Assembly: GCA_001931905.2 (NCBI GenBank)
Contig: MSJI02000233.1
Span: 32,680-96,679, forward strand
Reading direction: 5' to 3'
From: Cladosporium sp. IMV 00045
Taxonomy: Eukaryota; Ascomycota; Dothideomycetes; Cladosporiales; Cladosporiaceae
Length of the DNA stretch: 64,000 bases
Position numbers and translations under genes: made by a program. Positions within the stretch are counted from its first letter, which is position 1. Each line of letters starts with the position of its first letter. The notes under the pieces were generated by a model, which saw nothing but the letters and a program-made list of their open reading frames with translations, was not told the origin of the DNA and ran no database searches. Shown here piece by piece: positions 21,054 to 31,634 of this stretch.

Positions 21054-23102
21054 ATGAGCTCGCAAAATGACGATGAATGCGATACACTCGTCGGAACCTC
21101 ATCTGTCTGCAGTGAGCAACTAGTCTTCGATAAAGAGCAAAAAGAAGGCTTGCTGGGAAGGAAGACTCAAGATGAGGAGACAGCCTTACCAACTCGAGAG
21201 AAACACCGCACGACGACAGCTTGCTGGCTTCTTTCCCTTGTTGGACTGCTGAGCTTCTTGATCGGCGCATCATACTACTTGAGTTTGTCCAGACGACCAG
21301 TAGCTTCACCGCAGACAGATGATGGGATACATGTCAGTGACTACATGCTCGACCCAAACTGGAACCACTCAACACCACCTCGACGAAGAGAATACTTCTG
21401 GACAGTTCGAGATCATGAGCACAATCCCGACGGAATCTACCGGCCGATGATTCTGGTGAATTATCAATTTCCAGGACCGCTTATAGAAGTCAACGAAGGC
21501 GACACTGTCGTTGTACACGTCGAGAACCAAGCCAGCAATGCAACCGCAATACACTGGCATGGGATTTATCAAACTGGAACGCCGCACATGGACGGTACCA
21601 TCGGTGTGACCCAATGCCCCATCGCACCTGGTCACTCATTCACATACGAATTCACGATCACTGGGCAGTCTGGCACTTATTGGTGGCACGGGCACCAGGG
21701 CCTCCAGTCTTCCGATGGACTACATGGACCTCTGATTGTACATGGTCGAGATGAGCGTACGCTTCAAGAACTCCCCTACGACACAGACCGCGTTCTGATG
21801 CTCTCTGATCATTATCACGACCTGTCATCTGCACTGTTATGGCAATACTTGATGCCTGACATGGAGAACGCAGAGCCTGTTCCCGAGAGCGGGCTCATCA
21901 ACGGAAAGAACATTCGCAACTGCGACGAATTCCCGGACCGCCGTTGCGACAACACCACTGCAAACGTTGGGATTCCATCCATCTCCCTAGAGCGCAACAA
22001 AAGTCACAGACTGCGTATAATCAACGTTGGCGCGATTGCAGACTTCTCAGTTCAACTCGATGAGCATGAGTTGGCGGTGACCGAAGTCGACGGCACCGAT
22101 GTCTATCCCACAAGCTATCACCGACTTTCCATCAGCCCGGCGCAGAGATATAGTGTCGTCCTCAGCAGCAATGTCACTTCTGCAGACACCTTCTGGTTGA
22201 GAAGCCGCATGATCACCAGTTGTTTCACCGACCCTCCAAAGACGCTACAATTAGAGACCTTGGCAATTGTCAAATACGATGAAGATGTTCCTTCCAAGCC
22301 GACATCTAAGGACTGGGAAGAGCAGAACGCACAAGATTGCAAAGACCTGAACGTCACAGAACTTGTGCCCGTCAAGCAAGTTGAAGTCTCCCAAGATCCA
22401 GATGCGGTGTTCTATCTTCGGTCGAATTTCGAGATCGGAGCATACCGCCTTAGCCGCGGGTTCTTCAATAGCTCGTCATGGAGAGCAGATGCTCGCGCGC
22501 CAGCCCTGCAGCGTTCTATCGATGGTCTAAAGAATGGACACAACAATCTTTCAGCGCCGACGTTTCCGCGTGGCCTGGAAGAAGGTGGTGGATCGGCTGC
22601 AGCATTCGTCAATGATCGCGCATTTGACGCTGACAGAGAGCTTGTGATTCAAACTACCGCCGTACAGACAATCGACATCCTAATCTCCAACTTCGACGAC
22701 GGTACTCACCCTTACCATCTGCACGGCTATAAATTTTTCGTCTTAGCTCAAGGCCACGGACAGCCACCACTCACGGAGATTGGTACCGCGATCAACCGCG
22801 AGAGTCTTTCACCGCTGTACAAGTCTCTGGACCTCTCCAACCCGCTCCGTCGCGATACTGCATCAGTTGAAGCTTACGGCTGGATCTTGCTCCGCGTCAT
22901 AGCAGACAACCCCGGCCAATGGGCGCTCCATTGCCATCTAACGTGGCATGCCGAGGCTGGCTTGCTCATGCAACTACTTACTAATACAGACGAGCTTGCG
23001 AACATCGAGATGCCGCAAGCTAACAGAGACCTCTGTAATGCTGAGGGCATTGAGAGGGGTATGGGCCCAAACGACGATGACTACATTGACTTCGCTAAAT
23101 GA
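21054..23102 (+). CDS. Multicopper oxidase, N-terminal membrane anchor
   Basis: Single-exon protein of 682 residues. The first ~53 residues are acidic/polar and cytosolic-looking, followed by a hydrophobic helix at about 57-77 (LLSLVGLLSFLIGASYYL), so a type II membrane protein with an extracytoplasmic catalytic part is likely. Three cupredoxin domains carry all four copper motifs: HWHG at 167-170, YWWHGH at 209-214, HPYHLHG near 553-559 and HCHLTWH near 626-632, the last followed by a Leu at the axial type-1 copper position. Several Asn-X-Ser/Thr sites fit an exported protein. The family oxidises phenols or ferrous iron with four-electron reduction of oxygen. It lacks the C-terminal helix of Fet3-type ferroxidases and has no permease neighbour, so laccase-like versus ferroxidase activity is open. 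Confidence 0.92.
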   Translation: MSSQNDDECDTLVGTSSVCSEQLVFDKEQKEGLLGRKTQDEETALPTREKHRTTTACWLLSLVGLLSFLIGASYYLSLSRRPVASPQTDDGIHVSDYMLDPNWNHSTPPRRREYFWTVRDHEHNPDGIYRPMILVNYQFPGPLIEVNEGDTVVVHVENQASNATAIHWHGIYQTGTPHMDGTIGVTQCPIAPGHSFTYEFTITGQSGTYWWHGHQGLQSSDGLHGPLIVHGRDERTLQELPYDTDRVLMLSDHYHDLSSALLWQYLMPDMENAEPVPESGLINGKNIRNCDEFPDRRCDNTTANVGIPSISLERNKSHRLRIINVGAIADFSVQLDEHELAVTEVDGTDVYPTSYHRLSISPAQRYSVVLSSNVTSADTFWLRSRMITSCFTDPPKTLQLETLAIVKYDEDVPSKPTSKDWEEQNAQDCKDLNVTELVPVKQVEVSQDPDAVFYLRSNFEIGAYRLSRGFFNSSSWRADARAPALQRSIDGLKNGHNNLSAPTFPRGLEEGGGSAAAFVNDRAFDADRELVIQTTAVQTIDILISNFDDGTHPYHLHGYKFFVLAQGHGQPPLTEIGTAINRESLSPLYKSLDLSNPLRRDTASVEAYGWILLRVIADNPGQWALHCHLTWHAEAGLLMQLLTNTDELANIEMPQANRDLCNAEGIERGMGPNDDDYIDFAK

Positions 23103-23224
23103 AAGAGCTCGATCTATCAATCAATTCTATCGTATACCATCACGTCATATCATTCGTATCAACAAGCAGGCATACCGCGCGCACCTAAAGATTCCGACAA
23201 CACTCCAACAGCCTGCAAACTGCT

Positions 23225-24325
23225 TCAACTGGCAAGACCGATGTTCTCTCCGAGTTTGGCGTTCGCGAGCGCAGCCTGCATGTTCTCCAGCTGCTGCTGC
23301 ATCATGGCATGGCTCATCTGCGCCTCCATCTTTCCCGACTCAGTGTTGCCAGGGCTGAAAGTGGGACTTTGAACACGCTGGCTGGAAGTGGGCGTATAGG
23401 TCCGGATGCTCGGGCTTCGATGACCGCTGGTGACTCCGCTCCGGGGAGGCGAGCGCTCGGAATCACCCAGGGTCGACGTGGACAAAAGTTCGTCGCCACT
23501 GGTATTGTAGCGGATCGAGCTCATGATGCCGTTGAGCGAGCGCGAGCTCTGGTGGCTAGCACCACTCCACGTGCGAGTAAGCTTCGGCCGAGCCCACTCG
23601 ACCCAACTCTTGCGGACCTCAACCGGGCCTTCGACCTTGCTCTTGGCGGCAATATCGATCCCCTTATCGCCCTTCTTCCAATCAACCGGACAGCCCTCGC
23701 CAAACTCATCCTTGAAAACCAGCGCGTCAAGAACGCGCAAAGACTCATCCACCGACCGCCCAACATCCGCATCGTTAATGGTGATAGAGCGGACCACTCC
23801 CTTCGGATCAATAATAAACAGCGCCCGCTCCGCCACGCCCTCGTCCTCAATCAACACGCCGTAGTCGCGGCTGAGCCTGTGGTTGCAGTCGCTGATGAGC
23901 GGGACGTGCACGCCGCCCAGCCCGCCCTCCATGTCCGACGTGGCGTTCCACGCTTTCAGGCAGTACTCGGAGTCGGTGCTGGCGAAGGCGACCGCGCACG
24001 AGCGGCTGTAGAGGAACTCTTCCAGGCGCGTGCTGAAGGCGCGCACTTCTGTCGGGCAGATGAAGGACCACGCTTTGGGGAAGAAGATCAGGATCAGCCA
24101 GTGCTTGGCTTGCGTGTAGGCTGAGAGGGAGATTTCTGTGGGAAAGGATTTGTTAGCTGGGCTGCGCTGAGAGTGGAGGGAGACGGTGGTCGGGGATGAT
24201 ATGGAAGTGTGTATGTATGTACCTTTGATGCGTCCGTCGACGATAGCGCGACAGTTGAAATCAGGCGCCGGGCTGCCCACGGTGACTCTGTTTGGAGCAG
24301 CCATTCTCTGCGAGAAAGAGTCCAT
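23225..24325 (-). CDS. 2-Cys peroxiredoxin with long C-terminal extension
   Basis: Two exons (24325-24223 and 24135-23225). The 87-nt intron restores the frame (GRIK-EISLSAY). The thioredoxin-fold core has VGSPAPDF, the peroxidatic cysteine in FICPTE, and the resolving cysteine in GEGCPVDWKKGDKG, typical of typical-2-Cys (AhpC/Tpx) enzymes that reduce hydrogen peroxide and organic peroxides using thioredoxin. After the usual end of the fold there are about 120 more residues, Ser/Thr/Pro-rich and apparently disordered, finishing in a Met/Gln-rich helix (HAMMQQQLENMQAALAN). Such a tail is unusual for an enzyme that is normally near 200 residues. ATG at 24325 was chosen as the first in frame; 24304 is also possible. 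Confidence 0.88.
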   Translation of the reverse strand: MDSFSQRMAAPNRVTVGSPAPDFNCRAIVDGRIKGTYIHTSISSPTTVSLHSQRSPANKSFPTEISLSAYTQAKHWLILIFFPKAWSFICPTEVRAFSTRLEEFLYSRSCAVAFASTDSEYCLKAWNATSDMEGGLGGVHVPLISDCNHRLSRDYGVLIEDEGVAERALFIIDPKGVVRSITINDADVGRSVDESLRVLDALVFKDEFGEGCPVDWKKGDKGIDIAAKSKVEGPVEVRKSWVEWARPKLTRTWSGASHQSSRSLNGIMSSIRYNTSGDELLSTSTLGDSERSPPRSGVTSGHRSPSIRTYTPTSSQRVQSPTFSPGNTESGKMEAQMSHAMMQQQLENMQAALANAKLGENIGLAS

Positions 24326-24968
24326 ATAGACGCAGTGTGGTACTGGAGGTATGGAAGATTTTCTTTTTTTACATTGAATATATCGCCAAGGGACTGCACC
24401 AGAGCAGCGGGAACGAAAGACGATGTAATGGACAAGATATAAAGCCACACTTGTGGGTACTTTCGAGCGCCCAAAGGTGCGACGTCTAGAACTGCATTGA
24501 GCAACTCAAGTCTTTCCGAACGCAGCCAGTCGTGCGAGTGAAATGATAGGAGGCCGACGTTCTTGCACAACCTCAGAATCAGGTACCGTGGGACCGGGAA
24601 ACAATGCCTCTTTGTTCGCAGGGTGAGTGAACAAGAGTTTAGAGTTCGGGAGTGATGGTGGTAAGGTTTCCCGTGAGATGGACTGGAATGTGGGATGGAG
24701 AACAAAGAATCTGGGCGGAAAGAATCCCCGATTCTGCCAGCAAAGGGAGGCGGAGGTGGCTCCAGGATCGTTTTGGTGCTTGCTTTGGTAGATGCGCGGT
24801 TTGCTTTTCGGAGCAGGCGTGGTCGTTGTAAAAGTGACTTGAGATTGTTCAGATGGCATGTACGTAATGTCCGAGGCGAAGAAGAGCAATGAGTCCCATA
24901 ATCCGTCTCGTTCTACCGCTATATACAGGGGACTGCTACATATCAGCATTCCGGTATGCTCCCATCGT
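24326..24968. other. Intergenic, no gene seen
   Basis: 643 bp between the peroxiredoxin start and the 3' end of the MFS gene. Open frames here overlap on both strands without motifs. Confidence 0.5.
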
Positions 24969-26708
24969 CTACTTACTCAAAGCTTTCTCCTTAATCAACC
25001 ACGCGCTCAGCGCCGCGCCAGTGACGAGACCAATCTGCAGCCCAAAAGCAGCAGAAGTTCCTCCGGCGTAGCAATCCGCAACCACAGCCCTGACTGCAGG
25101 TTTCAGCTCCCTGAGATACGCCAGACTCTGTCTCACGCGCTCTGCGATCTCCAACGCTTCCGCTTCGGGCAGTCCGAGAGAAGGCAGTCTCTCGGTGAGA
25201 TTCTTGCGCACAGTGGAATTGGCAACCGTAGCACTCATGGCGACACCGAAAACACTTCCCAAGCTGCGGAAGAGGTAGCTGCAGGCTGTAGCGATGGCTT
25301 GATCGTCTTTGGAGGCGTTCGCGATCAGGCCGATCAGGGTGGAAGTCACGCCGATGCCGTTTCCGAAGCCGCACACGCACATGCCGATGATGATGCCTAC
25401 TGTGCTGTCGACCACGACGCCCGAGCAGAGGAAGATAACCGTCATGCCCAGCGCTAGGCCGGCGTAGGCGATGACGGTGAGCCAGAAGTAACGGCCTGTC
25501 TTTTGCATGTAGATTCCGCCTGTGAGACTGCCTGTTACACCGCAGAGGATGGAGGGAATAAGGCGCAGACCCGCACCTGTTGCGGAGACGTTGTCGACGG
25601 CTTGGAAGTAGAGTGGGAGGTAGAACAGTGCGGCCAGCCAGCCGGAGAAGGAGAAGAAATTGCATAGGTAGCATGCGAAGAGGGAGCGGTGGAAGATGAT
25701 GTGACCAGGCGCGAATGGCTCCTTGGCCACTTTCATCTCGGCTAAGATGAAGATCAAGAACAGAGGCAGTGAGACGCTGAGAGATACAATTGCGGTTCTC
25801 GAAGTCCAGCTCACATTGCTGCCTCGATCCAGACCAAGCAGTAGCGTGAAAACTGCACAGATCAGAATGGCTGCTCCCAGGAAATCAATGCGCCTGAGCT
25901 TTTCTCTCCAGTGGCTATCCTCGCTCTTAGGTAGCTTTAATACCAGGCTGACAGCAACGAACGCTGCCAGACACATGGGGGCCTGGATAAGAAACGCCCA
26001 TCTCCAGCCAATGTAGTCCGCCAGCACGCCGCCGAGAGGGGCACCAGTGCTCGCACCGGTAGCGTAGATGATATTGACATAACCCTGCCATTTGCCTCTC
26101 TCACGCAAAGGGACCGTGTCCGAAAGCAGAATGGAAACAACAGTGGTCATGCCACCACCACCAATGCCCGAGAAAGCACGGGCAGCGATCAGCTGACCCA
26201 TATTCTGCGCAACACCACAAAGCAGACACCCAATGCCGAAGACGGAGTATCCGAATAGAAGGCATGCTTTGCGGCCGAAGATGTCTGACAGCTTTCCGTA
26301 CAACGGCTGGAAAGATGTGAGCGTCAAGAAATAGGCCGTCGCGATCCAAGAGACCAAGTTCAGAGCGTCCAGCTCCGAGCCGATTTTGCCGGAAGAAGAC
26401 ACGATGATGGTCTGGTCTGCGGCGGAGAGAAAGACGCCGATGGCAATCGCGGGAAAGATGTATTTCATCCGAGCCTTCACTTCCGGTAGGCCTTCATTGC
26501 GGCCTTCTATGCTGTCTTGCCGCTCCAGAGGCTCGCCGTCGGCATTGTTGTCGGGGAAGGTGCCATTATCGGGTTGGGCAGACCCATTGAGGCTCGCCTG
26601 CTCTCTGTTCGTATCCTGTGGTGAAATGCCATTGGCGCTCTTCGATAGCAGAGGGCTCCGCTCCGTAGAGTGGTGTCCGTTCGGCTGAGAGGCGTCTTCA
26701 GAAGGCAT
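24969..26708 (-). CDS. MFS transporter, DHA2 / vacuolar amino-acid type
   Basis: Single-exon protein of 579 residues (ATG at 26708). A hydrophilic N-terminal ~80 residues include ERSPLLSKS, a dileucine-like sorting signal often seen in vacuolar transporters. About 14 membrane helices follow. Motif A appears as GKLSDIFGRK after helix 2, and the antiporter-type motif C region as GASTGAPLGG. Sequence such as LIPSILCGVTGSLTGGIYMQ resembles the Fnx1/Vba basic amino-acid group of drug:H+ antiporter family 2. Likely role is proton-driven import of amino acids into the vacuole. Export of a small toxic compound is the alternative. It stands alone with no biosynthetic neighbours, which favours housekeeping over a metabolite cluster. 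Confidence 0.85.
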   Translation of the reverse strand: MPSEDASQPNGHHSTERSPLLSKSANGISPQDTNREQASLNGSAQPDNGTFPDNNADGEPLERQDSIEGRNEGLPEVKARMKYIFPAIAIGVFLSAADQTIIVSSSGKIGSELDALNLVSWIATAYFLTLTSFQPLYGKLSDIFGRKACLLFGYSVFGIGCLLCGVAQNMGQLIAARAFSGIGGGGMTTVVSILLSDTVPLRERGKWQGYVNIIYATGASTGAPLGGVLADYIGWRWAFLIQAPMCLAAFVAVSLVLKLPKSEDSHWREKLRRIDFLGAAILICAVFTLLLGLDRGSNVSWTSRTAIVSLSVSLPLFLIFILAEMKVAKEPFAPGHIIFHRSLFACYLCNFFSFSGWLAALFYLPLYFQAVDNVSATGAGLRLIPSILCGVTGSLTGGIYMQKTGRYFWLTVIAYAGLALGMTVIFLCSGVVVDSTVGIIIGMCVCGFGNGIGVTSTLIGLIANASKDDQAIATACSYLFRSLGSVFGVAMSATVANSTVRKNLTERLPSLGLPEAEALEIAERVRQSLAYLRELKPAVRAVVADCYAGGTSAAFGLQIGLVTGAALSAWLIKEKALSK

Positions 26709-27060
26709 TTTCACGTGCCAGGCCGACTCTATAGGCTATCGTACGAACTCCATAGATGTCGGATGAATAGGAGCGAAAGAATCCATGGTTCCCTGGAAAA
26801 TAATTACTTATCATTGATAATCTCACTAATGGGTAAAGGTGGGCCATTTTGACGAGATAGCACGCCACCTTTTCGGCTATCGCATCCGAGGCGGCAGCTC
26901 AGATGCCGAAGGACCCTCAACCCTGTGTGATCACTTGCTTGTTGACTTGTCGATCGCCATACACTACAACCGGTGATTGCTCTGTAACCTTAGGTGGAAG
27001 GATTTGCTAATTCCCAAGAGACCAAGCACCTATTTTCCCACTTCATACAAAGAATGTAGC
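26709..27060. other. Divergent promoter region
   Basis: 352 bp shared by the minus-strand MFS gene and the plus-strand unknown gene. No gene seen. Confidence 0.5.
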
Positions 27061-27906
27061 ATGTCTACAGCTTCGCGAGAGTCGCCGACGCGCGGCGACG
27101 CTGGAAAGCATGCCCCGATCAACAATGTCGTCGTCCCCGTCGAGCAGCGCAGCCAGGCATTCGCAGCAGTAGAAGAAACAGGCGAGCTGAGCGGAGGTAG
27201 TGAGCTCAACACTACAGACAAATGTCGAGAATCAAACACTAACAAAACCACAGCAGCTAGCAGCCAACGCACCACCCGCCAATCCGACCTAGCACCCGGA
27301 CTGGCAGCCTGGGACACTCGCACCAGCGAGCCTCGACCAGACGAGACCTCCCTCACGACTCCGCCAGACTTCAAGCCCTTCTTCGCTCTCGTCGAGGACC
27401 CCGTCACGGGCGAATACCACCACCCAGAAGTCCATTACGTCTTCACCGACGATGAAGAGCAAGGCGTTCTCACGCACGCGGCACTGGATGCCATAGACAA
27501 AGAGGACAACACACTGCACGAAGGCGAAGGCGAAGGCGAAGGGCAAGAGGAGCGAGTAGCAATCATTGATATGGACTATGACGGCCGCACTGTGCTAGGC
27601 GTGTCGAGCCTGAGCCCCGAATGGCAGGCGCTGCGGACGGAGATCTGGCAGGCCCCGGGTAGAGCCGATGGGAGCAGACATGGAGGAACGGACAGAGGGC
27701 TCATGCTCAGGGTTTCTGGTAAGGAGGTCGATGGTAGGACTATGCGTGACAAGCAAGGCCCTGGGGATGTGGACGGGATGGTGTCGGAGTTTGGACGCGG
27801 GTTGCAAGATCTGGACGACGTTATGTGGGAAGAAGGGAGTAAAGGTCAAGAGGACCCTGTTCAGGATCCGCACGGTCAGAGGCCTGGGAGTGGCATGGTA
27901 GAGTAA
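27061..27906 (+). CDS. Conserved-looking acidic protein of unknown function
   Basis: 281 residues from ATG 27061, single exon. The first ~105 residues are Ser/Thr-rich and disordered. A central block (FKPFFALVEDPVTGEYHHP, then VHYVFTDDE) continues into VAIIDMDYDGRTVLGVSSLS and EWQALRTEIW, and looks like a compact alternating beta/alpha domain. A GEGEGEGE run (from a GAAGGC microsatellite at about 27523-27541) sits between the two halves of the block. The C-terminus is Gly/Asp-rich. I recognise no catalytic motif and do not assign a role. No signal peptide or membrane helix. Codon use matches that of neighbouring genes, and it reads as a real gene. Confidence 0.7.
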   Translation: MSTASRESPTRGDAGKHAPINNVVVPVEQRSQAFAAVEETGELSGGSELNTTDKCRESNTNKTTAASSQRTTRQSDLAPGLAAWDTRTSEPRPDETSLTTPPDFKPFFALVEDPVTGEYHHPEVHYVFTDDEEQGVLTHAALDAIDKEDNTLHEGEGEGEGQEERVAIIDMDYDGRTVLGVSSLSPEWQALRTEIWQAPGRADGSRHGGTDRGLMLRVSGKEVDGRTMRDKQGPGDVDGMVSEFGRGLQDLDDVMWEEGSKGQEDPVQDPHGQRPGSGMVE

Positions 27907-28109
27907 TGTATTACGACGTATGATGACGGCTGCGAGGAAGAGTGGACACAGATTGCCATCTAAATGATGTCGATTATACTCGAGTCCAGCAGGCTACTTT
28001 TGTGTGAGCGTGCTGCGGGCCCGGTCGCAACTTTTGATGCAGCTTCATAATTGATTTGAAACACGGCACACTCACCGAACAAGCTATTCGAGCATAGCTC
28101 GAAAATTCA

Positions 28110-28212
28110 GCCCCCATAGTTTAACGGTTAGAACATAGGTCTCATATTCTCGAATATGACACGGCATAGCAGTGGCTATCCTGAGATGGGAGTTCGATTC
28201 TCCCTGGAGGCA
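28110..28212 (+). tRNA. tRNA-Met (CAT), intron-containing
   Basis: Acceptor GCCCCCA pairs with TGGAGGC except for a C-A mismatch at pair 4-69. D arm GTTTAACGGTTAGAAC; anticodon stem TAGGT/TCCTG (four pairs); spliced loop CTCATAA giving anticodon CAT at 28143-28145; four-base variable loop; T arm GGGAG-TTCGATT-CTCCC; TTCCTTTT follows. The intron is about 28147-28177 (31 nt), in the usual place one base after the anticodon. CATATTC, which spans the anticodon, is exactly complementary to GAATATG in the intron. The TAGGT/TCCTG stem with a mismatch next to the loop is the weakest part of the call. Confidence 0.7.
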
Positions 28213-28870
28213 TTCCTTTTTGCTGATCTTGTCACCTCGAGGTCAGCACTCACTTATATGTTAGATGTTCCTTGGAGTGTCTTGTGTATCACGCGAGGTT
28301 CGATGTCGTTGAATTGATTCCTTTTTCCCCGATATCGTTTTTTTGATTTCGGTCTTTTGAGTTTCATGAGAGTTCACGAACATGGCGCTGCTACCATAGG
28401 TATCCATACATATTGGACGACACATCTCACTGCTGTTATTTTTCAAATGCAATCGACTGAGCATATGGGTTTGATGTGATTTCTTATTACGCGAGCTGTC
28501 TGTCTCACATAACTCAACCAGAGACATCATTCTGTAGTCTAATCTTGCTTGTGATTATTCGGAACATGTCAATGTGTGCTATGATTTGTTATCCAGGGTT
28601 AGGGTTGGAGTAGAAATTATTTCACTCGAGCCGGTGAGATCTGTCGCAAGAGGCGGATATTCATCTCGAAAACGGCGTTTGATCGCAGCAGGCATGAAAA
28701 TGCCAGAAGGAGCTCAAACAAGATAAACAAGAGGCGTTCGAATATGGTTAAACATGTCACGATTGCATCCAAGAGCGAAAAAACGTCTAAGATTTCCCGG
28801 TGAAGAAGTGGCCGACAGATTGATGAAGTGTTCACCAAACAGCCCAAGAGAAACAGGCCGACCTCCAACC
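28213..28870. other. Intergenic between tRNA and permease
   Basis: 658 bp. It contains the telomere-like AGGGTTAGGGTT at 28595-28606. No supported gene. Confidence 0.5.
28595..28606. repeat. Interstitial telomere-like motif
   Basis: AGGGTTAGGGTT, a second short occurrence in the window, also intergenic. Confidence 0.55.
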
Positions 28871-30579
28871 CTAATAAGTAAACCGGAAGTGAGGATGATC
28901 ATCACCCAAATTATCCGCATCGACGGTGTCAAGCCTCCAATCCCTCTCGCCCCTATCCCTCTTCCTATTCTCCGCTCTCACACCGACCAGCAGAACGACA
29001 CAAGCAGCGGCGCACATCCACAGCAAACCCAAACTAGTCCCATACCCGACAGGATATCGGGGTCTCTGCTCAGTAATGAAGATGTTACTCGCAATGATGC
29101 CGCCCGTGTTTCCGAACCCGACCATCATGGCACTCGAAATGGAGCGCTTGTAGTGGCCCGTCATATTATTCTGAATCCATGCCAGAGTCACGGGCTGGCA
29201 AGTGTAGCCTCCACTGACGATCACGAAAATGGCGAAATACCGCACGCCGACAGACACCTGGTCCTGGCAGAGGAGGATCACGTAGCCCACGGACGCAATG
29301 CAGATTCCCAAAATGCAGAAACCAAAACGATGCCGCAGTCGGTCCGCCGACCAGGCGACTATGAGAGAAACAACGGTCGCGACGACGAACACGGGGATGC
29401 TGCGCACCTGCGCCGCTTCGGCGGTATAGCCCAGCTCCTGGATGATGGTGGGGGTGAAGAAGCTGGTGGCGTAGCCCGTGTTCACAATGCCGATGTACAT
29501 GACGATGCCGCAGTAGATTTTCCAGTCGGTGAAGACTCGCCTGCGCGCGGGCCCGTCGAGCCGGTTCATTTTTGCGTCTGCCACGTCGGCGCTGAGGCGT
29601 GCGACTAGGAGGCGGCGCTCTTCGTCGTTGAGGAATTTGCAGGTTTCCGGCCAGTCGGGGATGAGCCATTTGGAGATTACGGCGACGCCGACGGTTATGA
29701 TGCCTTCGCTGCTTGATTGTCAGTCGATGACTTAGGCTTGATGTGCTGGGAATGTGACAACTCACATGATGAAGATCCACCTCCAACCACTATATCCGCC
29801 CAGCCCATCCAACTTCGCCAGAGCATAGGCGAGCAAACCACTGAAGCCTCCGGCCAAAATCGCTCCACAGAAGAACAAGTTCAGCCGCCATTGTAGCTCG
29901 TAGCGTTTGTAAAACATCGAGATCAAGTACACCGCACCTGGGAAAAATCCGGCCTCAAAGAGACCGAGCAGGAGCCTCATGGCCACGAGTCCAGCTTGGT
30001 TGGTGACTAGACCTTGGCCGATCGTGACGATGCCCCAGAGGAACATGATTGCCGAGAGCCATGTTGAGGGTGCGACTTTCTTGAGGATGATGTTGCTTGG
30101 GACCTGCAGGGGGCGAGGTTAGCCATGGCTCAGTGATGGGAGCTTCCGATCTCTTGCGTACCTCAAATAGAATGTACGTGATGAAGAACGTGAACAAGGC
30201 TACGTTGTAATCGTCACCGGTCATGTTCAAGTCCTCAGTCATGCCCTGAATGCGAGCATTGCCTAGCCACATATCAGTTCTGCGCACTAGGCGTGTGTCT
30301 TAGCGGATCACTGCAGACCGATGTTTGTCCTATCGAGAAAGGCAAGCCTGCCATGATTGGTGTTGCTTAGTCGCTGGCCACGTATGAAGAGCTTGGTGGA
30401 GAGACATCTTACATGAACAAGAACCACAAGATCGGTACAACGTGGATATCAATCTTTCGCAACAGCTTCCTCTCGGCTTCGGGATCAAGCTCATACTCCA
30501 AAGCGTCATTGTTGGCTTTGACGGTTGCGTCTTCGATGTGAAGCTCGCGGAGCTTGTCGTCGGCTATGTGGGTGTCCAT
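28871..30579 (-). CDS. MFS permease, Dal5 (allantoate/nicotinate) family
   Basis: Five exons starting at ATG 30579 (MDTHIADDKLREL). Junctions read in frame: WFLFM-LAFLDRTNIG, TNIG-NARIQG, ILFE-VPSNIILKKV, WIFI-IEGIITVGVA. Twelve membrane helices are expected. Family hallmarks are the first-helix LDRTNIGNAR, VPSNI after helix 2, LFEAGFFPG in helix 4 and YSGWRWIF around helix 6. This anion:cation symporter group takes up carboxylates such as allantoate, nicotinate, pantothenate or sulphonates at the plasma membrane; the substrate cannot be told from sequence. HGATAR-type GATA motifs upstream (near 30698 and 30875) would fit nitrogen regulation but are common by chance. Confidence 0.9.
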
Positions 30580-31634
30580 GATGTCTGCTCTCGTTGATAT
30601 ATGGACAGAAGGAAGATGAGAAAAGAACTTGAGGTAAACACTTCTGCTTCAAATGCGGAACGACCGCGTTTGGGTATTTATATAAAGAGACCAACACTGA
30701 TAGCAGCAACTCAGGTAATGTCGTTCCCCGCAACATACCTAAGGCTGAGCTATCCGCGGTTGATTTTTTACTACTGTACTTCCCCAGGTTTGGGATCGAC
30801 AGAGTGATATCCCCGCATTCGCATGGGATGCGCATGCGCCTAAATGTAGGCGGAACGTGGGAGTGAAACTCGGCAGATAGGCTAAGGGTCTAATGCCCGA
30901 GGTTAGATATTGCTTGCTGTCTTGACCGTGTCGAATTGGCGCTGTCGAAAGGGCTGAATTGTGATCGATGTCAAGTGGCACAGACAGCAGGTGTTAGCTG
31001 CTTCTTCAAAGTCGAGCCACCATCCCATTGCTTTATGTCAGGATGCAGGCAATCCAGTTCATTAGATGGCTGTCATGTCTGACGCGTGAAATGGATTGAC
31101 TGGTGCCCTGGACGGATCGCACTCCGCAAATCTACCTACAGCAAAAGCGGATACTCAGTGCGCCACCACCTCGCTGATACTATAATCACTTGCTGTTGCC
31201 GGGCATGAAGCTTGGATGTGGCTTATGTTTCTCTGTTAACTTCGCAACTGCAAGGATTTCCTGCTAAGTGCTGTAACGGTTCCAGATCTGTAAGAAATTG
31301 CCGTCGGTTGATTCTTCCATAAATCGGTCGGCGAGCGTCCTTCTCAAAATCATGACTGACGGTGTGTCGTGCGCAGGCTGTTGTGGTGCTTTCTAAGGCG
31401 TGACGACTCGTCCGTATTAGGGCACATGAAAGCTCCGTCCGCGCCTTGGCGATGGATCGGAGGCTGGACGAGGTTTCTGCTCAACAAGACCATTTCGAAG
31501 CGGCGGTTGCGAATGATGCGGTTGCGAATGATGCTGGCAATTTGAGCCTTCCATTCTTCGCACGCGCGAGTATTGTTTTCGTAGAGGCGGATATCCAGTC
31601 ACTGTTGAGAGATCTTCCGTGCACTGCTCCCATT
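30580..31634. other. Intergenic, permease promoter
   Basis: 1.05 kb without a supported gene. It holds the upstream region of the Dal5-like gene and a 15-bp perfect tandem duplication at 31503-31532. Confidence 0.5.
31503..31532. repeat. 15-bp tandem duplication
   Basis: GCGGTTGCGAATGAT occurs twice head to tail. Confidence 0.85.

Noticed and set aside
28136..28160. Reading the tRNA at 28110 as tRNA-Glu (CTC) with a long variable arm
   Set aside because: The variable region would be about 30 nt and the loop would have eight bases. The spliced CTCATAA loop with a 31-nt intron fits better.
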